Both the position numbers and the translations under genes were made by a program. This document shows positions 1 to 8,686 of a stretch of 64,000 nucleotides of DNA, piece after piece. The notes under the pieces were generated by a model, which had not been told where the DNA came from, did no database searches, and worked only from the letters and a program-made list of their open reading frames with translations. The DNA is from Bacteroidota bacterium (GTDB taxonomy: Bacteria; Bacteroidota; Bacteroidia; M30B66): NCBI GenBank assembly GCA_027483445.1, contig JAIXUS010000052.1, positions 17,920-81,919 of the forward strand, written 5' to 3'. The stretch's first letter is position 1. Every line of letters starts with the position of its first letter.

Positions 1-855
1 GACGCGCTTGAAGCTCTCTTTCGGGATGTTAAAATTTTAATTGCCTCGCACTGCGAGGATGACCCTTTGGTGAAAGCCAATCATGCCGCCGCATTAAGCC
101 AATACGGTGAATCAATGACAGCCGCCATGCATCCGGTAATTCGAAATGCAGAGGCTTGCTATCGGTCATCCGCGAAAGCGATCGAACTGGCCACGAAATA
201 CGGAACACGATTTCATATTTTGCACATCTCAACCGCGCGTGAAACTGAGTTGTTCCGGAACGACATCCCGCTACGCGACAAGAAAATTACCGCCGAAGCT
301 TGTGTGCACCACCTTTGGTTTACCGATGAAGATTATGCCCAAAAAGGGAATTTCATCAAGTGGAATCCGGCGGTGAAAACCAGAGCTGATCGTGATGCCG
401 TTCGCCAGGCCCTCATTGACGGGCGAATTGATGTACTGGCTACCGACCATGCGCCCCATACGCTGGACGAAAAAAACGCGCCCTATATTCACAGTCCTTC
501 TGGCGGACCATTGGTTCAACACGCCCTACAGGCCTTGTTGGAGTTGAGTTTTAAGGGTGTATTTACTCCCGAACTTATCGTTCGAAAATATGCACACAAT
601 GTATCCGATATGTTTTCTATCGACCGACGTGGGTATTTACGCGAAGGTTATTATGCCGATGTGGTTTTAGTCGACCCTGAGGCTGAGGAGCTTGTGGAGA
701 AATCGAATTTGCTCTATAAATGCGGATGGTCACCTTTTGAAGGAACTACCTTTCGTTCTAAGGTTTCGAAAACTTTTGTGAATGGTCACCTTGTTTATGA
801 CAATGGAGTTTTTAATGAAGACCAGCGCGGAATGAGGCTTTTGTTTAATCGTTAA
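1..855 (+). CDS. pyrC: Dihydroorotase, 5' end cut by window edge
   Basis: Catalyses reversible cyclisation of carbamoyl-aspartate to dihydroorotate in de novo pyrimidine synthesis (cytosol). The frame is open from base 1, before the first ATG at 67, so the N-terminus including the first metal-binding HxH lies outside the window. Visible amidohydrolase motifs: SHCED (codons 16-20), HILHISTARE with metal-ligand histidines, and ATDHAPHT carrying the catalytic aspartate. The C-terminal part has the usual GYxREGYYADVVLVD and SPFEGTTF segments of class I dihydroorotases. The next gene starts 4 bases downstream, so they are probably co-transcribed. A second pyrimidine gene, pyrD, lies about 23 kb away. 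Confidence 0.93.
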   Translation, partial: DALEALFRDVKILIASHCEDDPLVKANHAAALSQYGESMTAAMHPVIRNAEACYRSSAKAIELATKYGTRFHILHISTARETELFRNDIPLRDKKITAEACVHHLWFTDEDYAQKGNFIKWNPAVKTRADRDAVRQALIDGRIDVLATDHAPHTLDEKNAPYIHSPSGGPLVQHALQALLELSFKGVFTPELIVRKYAHNVSDMFSIDRRGYLREGYYADVVLVDPEAEELVEKSNLLYKCGWSPFEGTTFRSKVSKTFVNGHLVYDNGVFNEDQRGMRLLFNR

Positions 856-859
856 TCAA

Positions 860-1216
860 ATGAGGGCTTCCCAATTTATTTTCTGTGCTGCCTTGTTTTT
901 GGGATTTTGCACAATGGCATGCAATGGCGAAAAGAAGCATCTCGACAAGGCTGTTTTAACAGATACCTTGATGACTGATATTTTGGTCGAGTTCGCCATT
1001 GCTGATGCTGCCCGTAATTACAGCATTTCTCGGCCCGATTATCCCCGATTTAAGACTGAAATGTTTTATGATGCAATATTGGCTGAGCGCGGAACAAATC
1101 GTGAGGCCTTTGTAAATTCATTGGGATATTACTCAATCCATACCTCTGAATTGCTGGCCATTTTTGAAGACGCCCTCAACGAGTTGAGCAGAAGGCAGGC
1201 TGAGGCTGTAAAATAG
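860..1216 (+). CDS. DUF4296-type lipoprotein
   Basis: Protein of 118 residues. A lipoprotein signal peptide (hydrophobic residues 6-20) ends at Cys21 in the lipobox-like TMAC, so it is probably attached to the periplasmic or outer-membrane face. The remainder is a small helical domain that I recognise as DUF4296, a Bacteroidota family often encoded next to dihydroorotase. Function unknown. It starts 4 bases after the pyrC stop, which points to one operon. Confidence 0.78.
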   Translation: MRASQFIFCAALFLGFCTMACNGEKKHLDKAVLTDTLMTDILVEFAIADAARNYSISRPDYPRFKTEMFYDAILAERGTNREAFVNSLGYYSIHTSELLAIFEDALNELSRRQAEAVK

Positions 1217-1283
1217 GGCTTACTGAAAAACACACAGCACATTTATTCAAGCCTTTCCAGTTTGGTTTGAAAACTCATGTTCA

Positions 1284-1343
1284 CTGAATTTTAAAGCTCG
1301 ATATTTCGTTAGCTGGAAGTACAGCGCAACATTCAATGCCCGC
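1284..1343 (+). repeat. Diverged dispersed repeat, copy 1
   Basis: About 60 bases alignable with 32011-32071 on the same strand. Shared blocks include CTGAATTT, AGCTC, TTCGTTAGC, GAA and TGCCCGC in the same order and spacing, with one indel. Read on the minus strand, both copies translate to AG-x-E-x-x-A-x-x-LANE-like strings ending in SS, so they may be remnants of one mobile or coding element. Confidence 0.55.
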
Positions 1344-1387
1344 GGCTCGAAAGTGGGCATTGTTCACATTTTCATTTAGCCCTCAAT

Positions 1388-1424
1388 AAAAAGCCGGTTA
1401 TCTGAGGCTAACCGGCTTTTTCAC
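1388..1424. terminator. Bidirectional intrinsic terminator
   Basis: Perfect 10-bp stem AAGCCGGTTA / TAACCGGCTT with a 7-base loop, flanked by an A run on the left and a T run on the right. It serves the pyrC-DUF4296 operon on plus and the usp gene on minus. Confidence 0.85.
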
Positions 1425-1542
1425 AAACAACCAACAACACATTACTATCAACGGAAGCGGAGCAATGTTGTCTATCCTTGAATCGTAATTCAAATCAAAC
1501 AACCTGCTGCACCTTTCTTCCGGAAGATATTTTTAAGCCTGA

Positions 1543-2400
1543 CTATTTAATGGTAATTACCGGAATTCGGGTGTGATAAGCCAAACCTTTGCTCTTCGAT
1601 GGATCGATTAATTTGCCCAGCCAACTGCGTTTGTGTGTAATTACGCAAAGCATATCGGGCTTATGATTTCGACGGTAAGCATCCACACCAGTGTAAAAAT
1701 CGTTGTCGTAACGCGTTTTTACCAAGCGATAGGCTAGTTCAGGCATTTTGAGCGATTTTCTCAAGGCTGGAATTTCTTTTTCGTTCTTGAATTTCAAAAA
1801 GGCCTCGCTGGTTGGGAAGGTTGGCTCAACATGGAAGATTTCGACAGTGGCTCCCAGGCTTTGTGCAATTGGCGCAATCTGCTTTAAATCGCGCTCTACA
1901 TGCTCTAAATCGCTGGCATATCCAATTTTATTAATCTTTTTTAGGCGGAAATTCTCCGGAATTACTATCACGGGAACCTTAGATAACTCAACCACTTTTG
2001 CAGCCACACTTCCAATGAACAAGCGCTTTAATCCGCTGGCACCAGTGGTTCCCAATACAATTATATCGGCTTTAACCCTTTTGCAGGTGTCTAAAATCAC
2101 ATCAACAGTGCCCACACCAGGCACAATCTCGCTGCTGATTTTCGCTGCATCAATTTTCCCTTTAAATGACGATACCGCTTTTTTTACGAAGGTGTCGAGG
2201 CTCTTTTGGGCGTAGGCCACTTGGTCGGCAGGTGCCGGAACATACAATCCCGTGAAGGCCGAATCGGGGGCCAATTCCAAAATTGACGTTTGGTGCATCA
2301 CCACCACTTTTGTCGTATTCCCCTGCGCGAGTTGGAGCGCAAAGCGGAGAGCCTTCAGCGCATTGGCTGAAAAGTCAGTAGGAACCAGAATTGTTTTCAT
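1543..2400 (-). CDS. Universal stress protein, two UspA domains
   Basis: 285-residue tandem UspA protein (cytosolic, stress-related nucleotide-binding family). Domain 1 starts MKTILVPTDFS and carries the ATP-binding pattern G-2x-G-9x-G-S (GTTG...GS, about residues 135-150). Domain 2 is degenerate and lacks a clear second pattern. A longer reading from 2454 is possible, but a near-consensus promoter lies at 2425-2454. That puts the true start at 2400, where the UspA fold normally begins. It is monocistronic, converging on the pyrC operon across the terminator at 1388-1424. Confidence 0.88.
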   Translation of the reverse strand: MKTILVPTDFSANALKALRFALQLAQGNTTKVVVMHQTSILELAPDSAFTGLYVPAPADQVAYAQKSLDTFVKKAVSSFKGKIDAAKISSEIVPGVGTVDVILDTCKRVKADIIVLGTTGASGLKRLFIGSVAAKVVELSKVPVIVIPENFRLKKINKIGYASDLEHVERDLKQIAPIAQSLGATVEIFHVEPTFPTSEAFLKFKNEKEIPALRKSLKMPELAYRLVKTRYDNDFYTGVDAYRRNHKPDMLCVITHKRSWLGKLIDPSKSKGLAYHTRIPVITIK

Positions 2401-2424
2401 GTCTTTATATCTAAGATGAGTTTT

Positions 2425-2454
2425 CAAATGTAAAATTACTGTCATCAACCACAA
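2425..2454 (-). promoter_or_regulatory. Bacteroidota-type promoter of the usp gene
   Basis: On the minus strand: TTG, 19 bases, then TACATTTG (-7 box TAnnTTTG). The predicted transcript starts about 18 bases before the ATG at 2400. This decides the start codon of the usp gene. Confidence 0.7.
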
Positions 2455-2558
2455 GAATAAATGAGTTAACTCAGTGAGAATTATGATTTTTCTCAGGAAT
2501 ACAGCTTAGAAAGAGTAGGGTAGGGCGAATGTTGTTGAAAAAGGAATTCGACGCCCTG

Positions 2559-2589
2559 TTGGCATAGTGTCAAAATAACACTATTTTCG
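2559..2589 (+). promoter_or_regulatory. Putative pfkA promoter, leaderless spacing
   Basis: TTG at 2559-2561, 20 bases, then TATTTTCG at 2582-2589 (one mismatch to TAnnTTTG). Only 5 bases separate the box from the pfkA ATG, so the mRNA would start at or next to the start codon. Confidence 0.5.
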
Positions 2590-2594
2590 TCGCC

Positions 2595-3584
2595 ATGAAA
2601 TTCGATTCCAGCATCCAACGCATTGGTGTATTCACCTCAGGAGGCGATGCACCGGGTATGAATGCCGCGGTGAGAGCCGTTGTGCGCGCCTGTATTTATT
2701 ACGGAAAGCAAGCCGTGGGAATTTACCGAGGGTATGAAGGAATGATTGAAGGGGACTTGAAATTGCTCGATTCACGTTCGGTTTCAAACATCATTCAGCG
2801 AGGCGGTACCATCTTAAAATCGGCCCGCAGTGCAGAGTTTCGCACTCCTGAAGGCCGGAAAAAAGCATTTGAAAACCTGAAAGCCCATCAAATCGACGCC
2901 CTTGTGGCCATTGGTGGCGATGGAACTTTTCGCGGCGCCCATCTTTTGCACGAAGAGTTTGGTATTCCGGTGGTAGGTTTGCCTGGAACAATCGACAACG
3001 ACTTGAATGGTACTGACTTTACAATTGGCTACGATACGGCGGTAAATACAGCCGCTTTTGCCATCGATAAAGTAAGAGACACGGCCTCGTCGCACAACCG
3101 CTTGTTTTTTATAGAGGTGATGGGGCGGCATTCGGGACAAATTGCTTTACGCAGCTCCATCGCCGCTGGTGCTGAGGCAACCATGATACCGGAGCAACCA
3201 ATGGATATTGATGCCCTCGTTAAAACTCTGGAGACTGGAGCTTCCAGAAATAAATCATCGTCGCTCGTGGTTGTAGCCGAAGGCGGGAAAACCGGTAGGT
3301 CGTTCGATATTGCCAAAGAAGTGAACGAACGATTCTCTCATTACGATACTAAGGTGACCATTTTGGGGCACCTTCAGCGTGGGGGCTCACCCACAGTGGC
3401 CGACCGTGTGCTGGCCTCTCGCATGGGCGTTGTTGCGGTAGAAGCCCTGTTGGGTGGGAAAACCGATGTAATGGTCGGAATTGTAAACAATCAGATTAAT
3501 TTTGCGCCCTTTGCAGAAGCAACGGGAAAAGTCGACAATTTCGATCCCGAAATGTTGCGCATCGCGAACATACTGTCGTTCTAA
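2595..3584 (+). CDS. pfkA: ATP-dependent 6-phosphofructokinase
   Basis: Phosphorylates fructose-6-phosphate to fructose-1,6-bisphosphate, the committed glycolytic step. 329 residues, normal PfkA length. Motifs: TSGGDAPGMN (14-23), GGDGT (107-111, small residue after GDG as in ATP-dependent rather than pyrophosphate enzymes), TIDND (132-136) with catalytic Asp134, and MGRHSG (176-181) for substrate binding. First gene of a glycolysis and glucan block. gapN follows after 3 bases, so the two are surely co-transcribed. Confidence 0.97.
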   Translation: MKFDSSIQRIGVFTSGGDAPGMNAAVRAVVRACIYYGKQAVGIYRGYEGMIEGDLKLLDSRSVSNIIQRGGTILKSARSAEFRTPEGRKKAFENLKAHQIDALVAIGGDGTFRGAHLLHEEFGIPVVGLPGTIDNDLNGTDFTIGYDTAVNTAAFAIDKVRDTASSHNRLFFIEVMGRHSGQIALRSSIAAGAEATMIPEQPMDIDALVKTLETGASRNKSSSLVVVAEGGKTGRSFDIAKEVNERFSHYDTKVTILGHLQRGGSPTVADRVLASRMGVVAVEALLGGKTDVMVGIVNNQINFAPFAEATGKVDNFDPEMLRIANILSF

Positions 3585-3587
3585 GTC

Positions 3588-5207
3588 ATGACCGAATCCC
3601 GGGTAAATCAAGGATTGTTTCCAGCTAGCGACGAGGTGCTTAACTCCGTGGGCTTTAGGCCTTTGGAGCAGCGCTACTACCTTTGCGGCGGTGAAATTTT
3701 ACCCTGGAGTGGCGCTCAACAGTCGGTTTACTCAGCCATATACCGCACACAACCTCAGCCCGAAAGAATACGTTTAGGCTCTGTGCCCCAACTTTCGGCA
3801 GCCGACGCTTTGCAGGTGTTGGATGCAGCCTTGCAATCGTGGGACCTTGGGCGAGGTGCCTGGGCTACCATGCGCACCCGCGATCGAATTGCCGCAGTAC
3901 AGCATTTTCTGAAGCTCTTTTCGAATCAAAAGGAGAAGATTGTTACGCTGCTGATGCTTGAGATTGGCAAAAATCGAAGCGAATCGGAAAGCGAATTTGA
4001 GCGCACCGAGCAGTATATAGCCGACACTATTGAAGCGCTCAAAGAAATTGATCGCGATGCCGGAAAAATTGAGCTTCACCAAGGCATTTACGCCCAAATT
4101 CGTCGGGGGCCGCTTGGCGTTGTGCTTTGCATGGCTCCCTACAATTACCCGCTAAACGAGTCGTTTGCCACCTTGCTCCCGGCCATCATTATGGGCAATT
4201 CGGTCGTGTTTAAGCCTGCAAAACATGGAGTTTTGTTGCTCGAACCACTGTTAAAGGCCTTTCAGGAAGCCTTCCCGCCGGGCGTGATTAACTTCTTGTA
4301 TGGTGAAGGTAAAGAAGTAGTTAAAGCCTTGATGGAGAGCGGCAAAGTTGATGTTTTGGCCTTCATTGGATCGAGTAAGACGGCCGCCGAAATCAAAAAG
4401 ATTCATCCACGGCCGCATCGACTTCGGTCGGTTTTAGGACTTGATGCCAAGAATCCGGCCATCGTGATGCCCGATGCTGATATGGATATTGTGCTCAACG
4501 AATGTTTGAATGGTACCTTGGCCTTCAATGGTCAGCGGTGTACAGCCTTGAAAATTCTCTTTGTACACCGAAGTGTAGTCGATACGTTTTTGTCAGGTTT
4601 TGTGCGCCTGGTTGAGCAGCTCAAGGCCGGTATGCCTTGGGAAGATGGCGTAACCATCACACCATTGCCTGAACCTGATAAGCCGGCGTTTTTGGCCGGG
4701 CTCATCGAAGATGCCCAAACCAAAGGAGCACGCGTGTTAAACGAAGGTGGAGGCAGCCGCTACCTGAGTTTAGTATGTCCAACAGTACTTTACCCGGTTT
4801 CGTCTGCCATGCGCATTTACCATGAGGAGCAATTTGGACCCATCGTTCCGGTTGTGCCTTTTGATACAGTTGAGGAGCCCATTCGCTACATTACCGAAAG
4901 CAATTACGGTCAGCAGGTGAGTGTGTTCTCCCGCGACCCCGACCTGATTGCTTCCCTCATCGATCCGATGGTGAATCAATTGTGCCGGGTAAACATCAAC
5001 ACCAAATGCCAGCGTGGCCCCGACGTTTATCCATTCAATGGTCGAAAAGACTCCGCCGAAGGCACCCTTAGTGTGAGTGACGCGTTGCGGGTGTTTTCGA
5101 TTCGCACCATGGTTGCAACCCGCGACACGCCGCTAAACCGTGAAATTTTCAATCGTATTCTCGAAGACAGAAAGAGTAACTTTTTGTCGGACCAATTTTA
5201 TCTCTGA
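3588..5207 (+). CDS. gapN: NADP-dependent non-phosphorylating glyceraldehyde-3-phosphate dehydrogenase-like ALDH
   Basis: Aldehyde dehydrogenase superfamily, 539 residues. Family members oxidise glyceraldehyde-3-phosphate directly to 3-phosphoglycerate, making NADPH and bypassing GAPDH and PGK. The catalytic Cys is C318 (FNGQRCT). PYNYP (184-188) carries the oxyanion-hole Asn, and the C-terminal CQRGPD...GRKDSAEGT segment is typical of the GapN/ALDH11 group. Odd point: the position 34 residues before Cys318, which is the general-base Glu in ordinary ALDHs (ELGGK), is Gly284 (GLDAK). Either the base has moved, possibly to Asp286, or the chemistry differs. Encoded 3 bases after pfkA. Other ALDH substrates cannot be excluded. 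Confidence 0.82.
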   Translation: MTESRVNQGLFPASDEVLNSVGFRPLEQRYYLCGGEILPWSGAQQSVYSAIYRTQPQPERIRLGSVPQLSAADALQVLDAALQSWDLGRGAWATMRTRDRIAAVQHFLKLFSNQKEKIVTLLMLEIGKNRSESESEFERTEQYIADTIEALKEIDRDAGKIELHQGIYAQIRRGPLGVVLCMAPYNYPLNESFATLLPAIIMGNSVVFKPAKHGVLLLEPLLKAFQEAFPPGVINFLYGEGKEVVKALMESGKVDVLAFIGSSKTAAEIKKIHPRPHRLRSVLGLDAKNPAIVMPDADMDIVLNECLNGTLAFNGQRCTALKILFVHRSVVDTFLSGFVRLVEQLKAGMPWEDGVTITPLPEPDKPAFLAGLIEDAQTKGARVLNEGGGSRYLSLVCPTVLYPVSSAMRIYHEEQFGPIVPVVPFDTVEEPIRYITESNYGQQVSVFSRDPDLIASLIDPMVNQLCRVNINTKCQRGPDVYPFNGRKDSAEGTLSVSDALRVFSIRTMVATRDTPLNREIFNRILEDRKSNFLSDQFYL

Positions 5208-5222
5208 ACCAAATCTGAATCT

Positions 5223-6092
5223 ATGCTTTTGATTGCCGACAGCGGATCAACCAAGTGCGACTGGATGCTTATCCAGGACAATGAAGAAACCCACAGTTTC
5301 AGCACGATGGGCTTTAATCCGTTTTTCCACAATGAAGCGGTTATTTCCAATGCCATCCGCCAAAACAACGAATTGTGCGCTTTCTCCGACAAGGTAACTA
5401 TGCTCTTTCTGTATAGCGCCGGTTGTTCCAGTAAAGACCTTAAAATGGTTGTTGAGCGTGCCTTGCGTGCCGTATTCCCCAATGCCAATATTTTTGTCGA
5501 CCACGACCTTGTTGGGGCTGCTTTTGCCACTTGGGATGAAAATCCGGCCATTACCGGAATTTTGGGAACGGGCTCAAACTCTTGTTTTTTCGACGGCGAC
5601 ATTGTTAAGCAGGCTCACAACGGCTTGGGCATGGGGTATATTTTGGGCGACGAAGGTTCGGGAAGCTACTATGGAAAAATCCTGTTGCGTCAATTTTTGT
5701 CGAACGGACTTCCTTCCGAGCTTCATGAAGTGTTGCGTAAAGAATACAACATGAGTCGCGACGCCATTGTTGAAGGCGTTTATATGAAGCCGCACGCTAA
5801 TGTGTTTTTGGCTTCGTTCATGAAGGTAATTTCCGACAACAAACACCTGCCATGGGTGCAGGAAACCGTCAATCAAGGCATGCGTGACTTCCTGCGTACA
5901 CACATTCAGTGCTACAAGAACTACCAGAAAGTACCAACACACATGATCGGTTCAATTGCTTACTTTTTCGAGGAGAATCTTCGCAGCACAGCCGATACTA
6001 TGGGCATCCAGATTGGCACCATCATTAAAAAGCCCATCTTTGGCCTGGTAAAATACCACCTGAAAAATCATTTTCATAAGAACATCAGCTAA
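5223..6092 (+). CDS. BadF/BadG-type ATPase, N-acetylglucosamine kinase-like
   Basis: 289 residues of the ASKHA kinase fold. Phosphate-1 motif ADSGSTKCDW near the N-terminus (residues 5-14), GTGSNS, and LGDEGSGSYYGK in the second lobe. This set is typical of the N-acetylglucosamine/glucosamine kinase branch of the BadF/BadG/BcrA family. It probably phosphorylates an (amino)sugar in the cytosol. The exact substrate cannot be read from sequence. It lies 15 bases after gapN and 14 before the GH31 gene, so it belongs to the same operon; the context would also suit a hexose kinase feeding glycolysis. Confidence 0.8.
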   Translation: MLLIADSGSTKCDWMLIQDNEETHSFSTMGFNPFFHNEAVISNAIRQNNELCAFSDKVTMLFLYSAGCSSKDLKMVVERALRAVFPNANIFVDHDLVGAAFATWDENPAITGILGTGSNSCFFDGDIVKQAHNGLGMGYILGDEGSGSYYGKILLRQFLSNGLPSELHEVLRKEYNMSRDAIVEGVYMKPHANVFLASFMKVISDNKHLPWVQETVNQGMRDFLRTHIQCYKNYQKVPTHMIGSIAYFFEENLRSTADTMGIQIGTIIKKPIFGLVKYHLKNHFHKNIS

Positions 6093-6106
6093 TTCCGACG
6101 TTCCGA

Positions 6107-8524
6107 ATGACGCGTATTGTAAAAAAATCGGGCACATTTAATCGTGCCGTAGGGAACTACACTTCCCACCAAGTCATCCCCAATGGGTATCATTTTTCGG
6201 CCGATAACGCCGAGCTCGAAGTCACAGCCTGGGACCATGAGGTAATCCGTTTTCGCATTCGCCAAAGCGGGCAAACCTTTAGCGGGTTTTCCTATGCCAT
6301 TGATGCTGAGCCTCGTGCCATTGATTTCCAGCTCGAAGAACGCTCCGATGTCTTTATCCTAAAAACCGAGGCGCTCGAAGTGCGCATCACCAAATCGCCC
6401 ATGCGTATTTCGGTGTACGACAAGGCGGGTAAGCTGCTATCGCAGGATGACGCCGCGTTCGGAACCAGCTGGCTCGGCACCGAAGTAACTACTTACAAAT
6501 CGCTAATGCCCGGTGAACGCTTCATCGGCCTTGGCGAAAAAACCGGACCGCTCGACCGTCGGGGCAAAGTGTATGTAAACTGGAATACCGATCATTTCGC
6601 CTATGGCGTGGATGACGATCCGATTTACCTCAGCACCCCGTTTTATATGGGTATTCACGGCGAACAGGTGTACGGTATTTTCTTCGACAACTCCCACAAA
6701 ACCACCTTCAGTTTTGGTTGCAGTAACGACCGTTTCTCCTATTTTCAAGCTGAGGATGGCGAAATGAACTATTACTTCATCCACGGTGAGAATCCGGCTG
6801 CCATTGTGAAAAATTACACTTGGCTTACCGGTCGCATCGAAATGCCTGCCCTTTGGAGCTTAGGTTTTCAGCAATGTCGTTATAGCTACTATCCTTACCC
6901 CGAAGTGCTGAATGCCGCCCGTACATTCCGCGAGAAGCACATTCCAGCCGATGTATTGTATCTCGATATTCACTACATGGATGCGTACAAGGTTTTTACT
7001 TGGCATCCAACGCGTTTCCCCGATCCGAAAGGGCTCATGGAACAACTCCGTGAAATGGGCTTCCGCGTTGTGGTAATCCTCGACCCGGGCGTGAAAAAGG
7101 AAGCTGGCTACGCTGCTTACGAAGATGGTAAAGCCCGCGACCTGTTTGTAACTTACCCCGACGGACAAGAATACAATGGTCAGGTTTGGCCCGGCTGGTC
7201 GGCATTTCCCGACTTCACTTACGAGCAGGCACGCCAGTGGTGGGGTGAACAAATGAAGGTGCTCACCGAAAACGGTATTGAAGGCTTTTGGAACGACATG
7301 AACGAACCCGCAGCCTGGGGTCAGCATTTACCCGACCTTATCGAATTCCACTACGAAGGAGAAGGCGGAACCCATAAAAAGTCGCGCAATGTGTACGGTA
7401 TGCAGATGGCCCGTGCCACACAGGAAGGGGCCCGCAAACTAATGAATGGGAAACGACCATTCATTCTCACACGTGCAGGTTATTCGGGTGTTCAGCGCTA
7501 TGGAGCCGTGTGGACTGGCGATAATGTTAGTCACGACGACCACATGTTAGCCGGTGTTCGTTTGGTGAACAGTATGGGCTTAACCGGAGTTCCTTTCGCC
7601 GGATATGATGTTGGAGGATTTGCCGGGGAAGCCACTCCGGAGCTGTTCGCCCGATGGATTGCCCTGGGGGCCTTCTCTCCGTTCTTCCGCTCACATTCCA
7701 TGGTAAACAGCCGCGACTCGGAGCCATGGTCGTTTGGTGAAGAAGTGGAAGACATTTCGCGGAATTACATCAGCCTCCGTTACCGCCTTATGCCATACCT
7801 CTACTCGGTGTTTTATGAGGCTTCTACAACCGGAATTCCGGTATCTCGATCGCTGGCCTTGAACTATCCTTTCGAGGCAAACGTGTACAAAGATCCATAT
7901 CAGAACGAATACCTGTTTGGCCCTTCGTTACTCGTAATTCCAATCCGTTCGAATCAACAGTTCCACAAAGCCTGGTTCCCTGAAGGAAACTGGTATCGCT
8001 TGTACGACGACGCCATCGAAGCGGGAAATCGTGAAGCCATCCTCGACTACGGAAAAGAGCTTATTCCGGTGTACGTAAAGGCCGGAAGTATTTTGCTAAT
8101 GCAGCAGAATTTGCAATCGCTTACTGAAGCTGCAAAAGCAGATAACCTTGAGATTCACGTGTATACAGGTGCCGATGGAACATTCGAGTATTACGAAGAC
8201 GATGGTGAAACCTATGCCTTTGAGCAAGGCGCCTTCCTGAAGCGTCGGTTCGAATTGCGCGGAAACAGCTTACATATTACGCCTTCAAATGGAGCCTTCA
8301 AGTCAAGATTCAAAACCATCACGGTGTATTTGCATGGCAATCAAGCCACTGAGCTTAAGGTAAACGGTGTGTCTCATTCCTTGCACACTTCAAATTACCG
8401 ATTTGTTGAGCCGGTTTCTGATTTCGACCCTTACCATGTTCCGCCCAAAGATCCGGTGGAGGTGAAAGGTTTGCCAACGGTAAAGCTTGAGTATTCAGAC
8501 TCTGAAATTCGCCTGGATTGGTAA
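6107..8524 (+). CDS. GH31 family alpha-glucosidase
   Basis: 805 residues, no signal peptide, so probably cytosolic. Releases terminal alpha-linked glucose (or a related sugar) from oligosaccharides. Catalytic core: nucleophile Asp397 in WNDMNEPAAW and acid/base Asp472 in WTGDN, followed by the FFRSHS segment. An N-terminal galactose-mutarotase-like domain precedes the barrel and beta-sandwich domains with a DUF5110-like tail follow. Fourth gene of the pfkA operon. The 162-base gap to the next gene shows no clear terminator. Confidence 0.92.
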   Translation: MTRIVKKSGTFNRAVGNYTSHQVIPNGYHFSADNAELEVTAWDHEVIRFRIRQSGQTFSGFSYAIDAEPRAIDFQLEERSDVFILKTEALEVRITKSPMRISVYDKAGKLLSQDDAAFGTSWLGTEVTTYKSLMPGERFIGLGEKTGPLDRRGKVYVNWNTDHFAYGVDDDPIYLSTPFYMGIHGEQVYGIFFDNSHKTTFSFGCSNDRFSYFQAEDGEMNYYFIHGENPAAIVKNYTWLTGRIEMPALWSLGFQQCRYSYYPYPEVLNAARTFREKHIPADVLYLDIHYMDAYKVFTWHPTRFPDPKGLMEQLREMGFRVVVILDPGVKKEAGYAAYEDGKARDLFVTYPDGQEYNGQVWPGWSAFPDFTYEQARQWWGEQMKVLTENGIEGFWNDMNEPAAWGQHLPDLIEFHYEGEGGTHKKSRNVYGMQMARATQEGARKLMNGKRPFILTRAGYSGVQRYGAVWTGDNVSHDDHMLAGVRLVNSMGLTGVPFAGYDVGGFAGEATPELFARWIALGAFSPFFRSHSMVNSRDSEPWSFGEEVEDISRNYISLRYRLMPYLYSVFYEASTTGIPVSRSLALNYPFEANVYKDPYQNEYLFGPSLLVIPIRSNQQFHKAWFPEGNWYRLYDDAIEAGNREAILDYGKELIPVYVKAGSILLMQQNLQSLTEAAKADNLEIHVYTGADGTFEYYEDDGETYAFEQGAFLKRRFELRGNSLHITPSNGAFKSRFKTITVYLHGNQATELKVNGVSHSLHTSNYRFVEPVSDFDPYHVPPKDPVEVKGLPTVKLEYSDSEIRLDW

Positions 8525-8686
8525 ATTAGCCTTGTTGAAACAGCTCCTGCTTCTTTGACCAGCCAACGGTGCGAGTCCGACCTCGAAATCGAGCTTGACC
8601 GCTTACAGGACAAATTTTCCCGGCAGAGCCTGAACTTGAACTTGAATCCTCTTAGATTTGAACTCATCTCCCTTGAATAATCATTT

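Larger units (their letters stand above)
1217..1542. other. Intergenic region between convergent genes
   Basis: 326 bases without a credible ORF. It holds a diverged dispersed repeat (1284-1343), a GCCC/GGGC hairpin at about 1335-1362 (arms CAATGCCC and GGGCATTG), and one strong bidirectional terminator hairpin (1388-1424). Confidence 0.7.
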
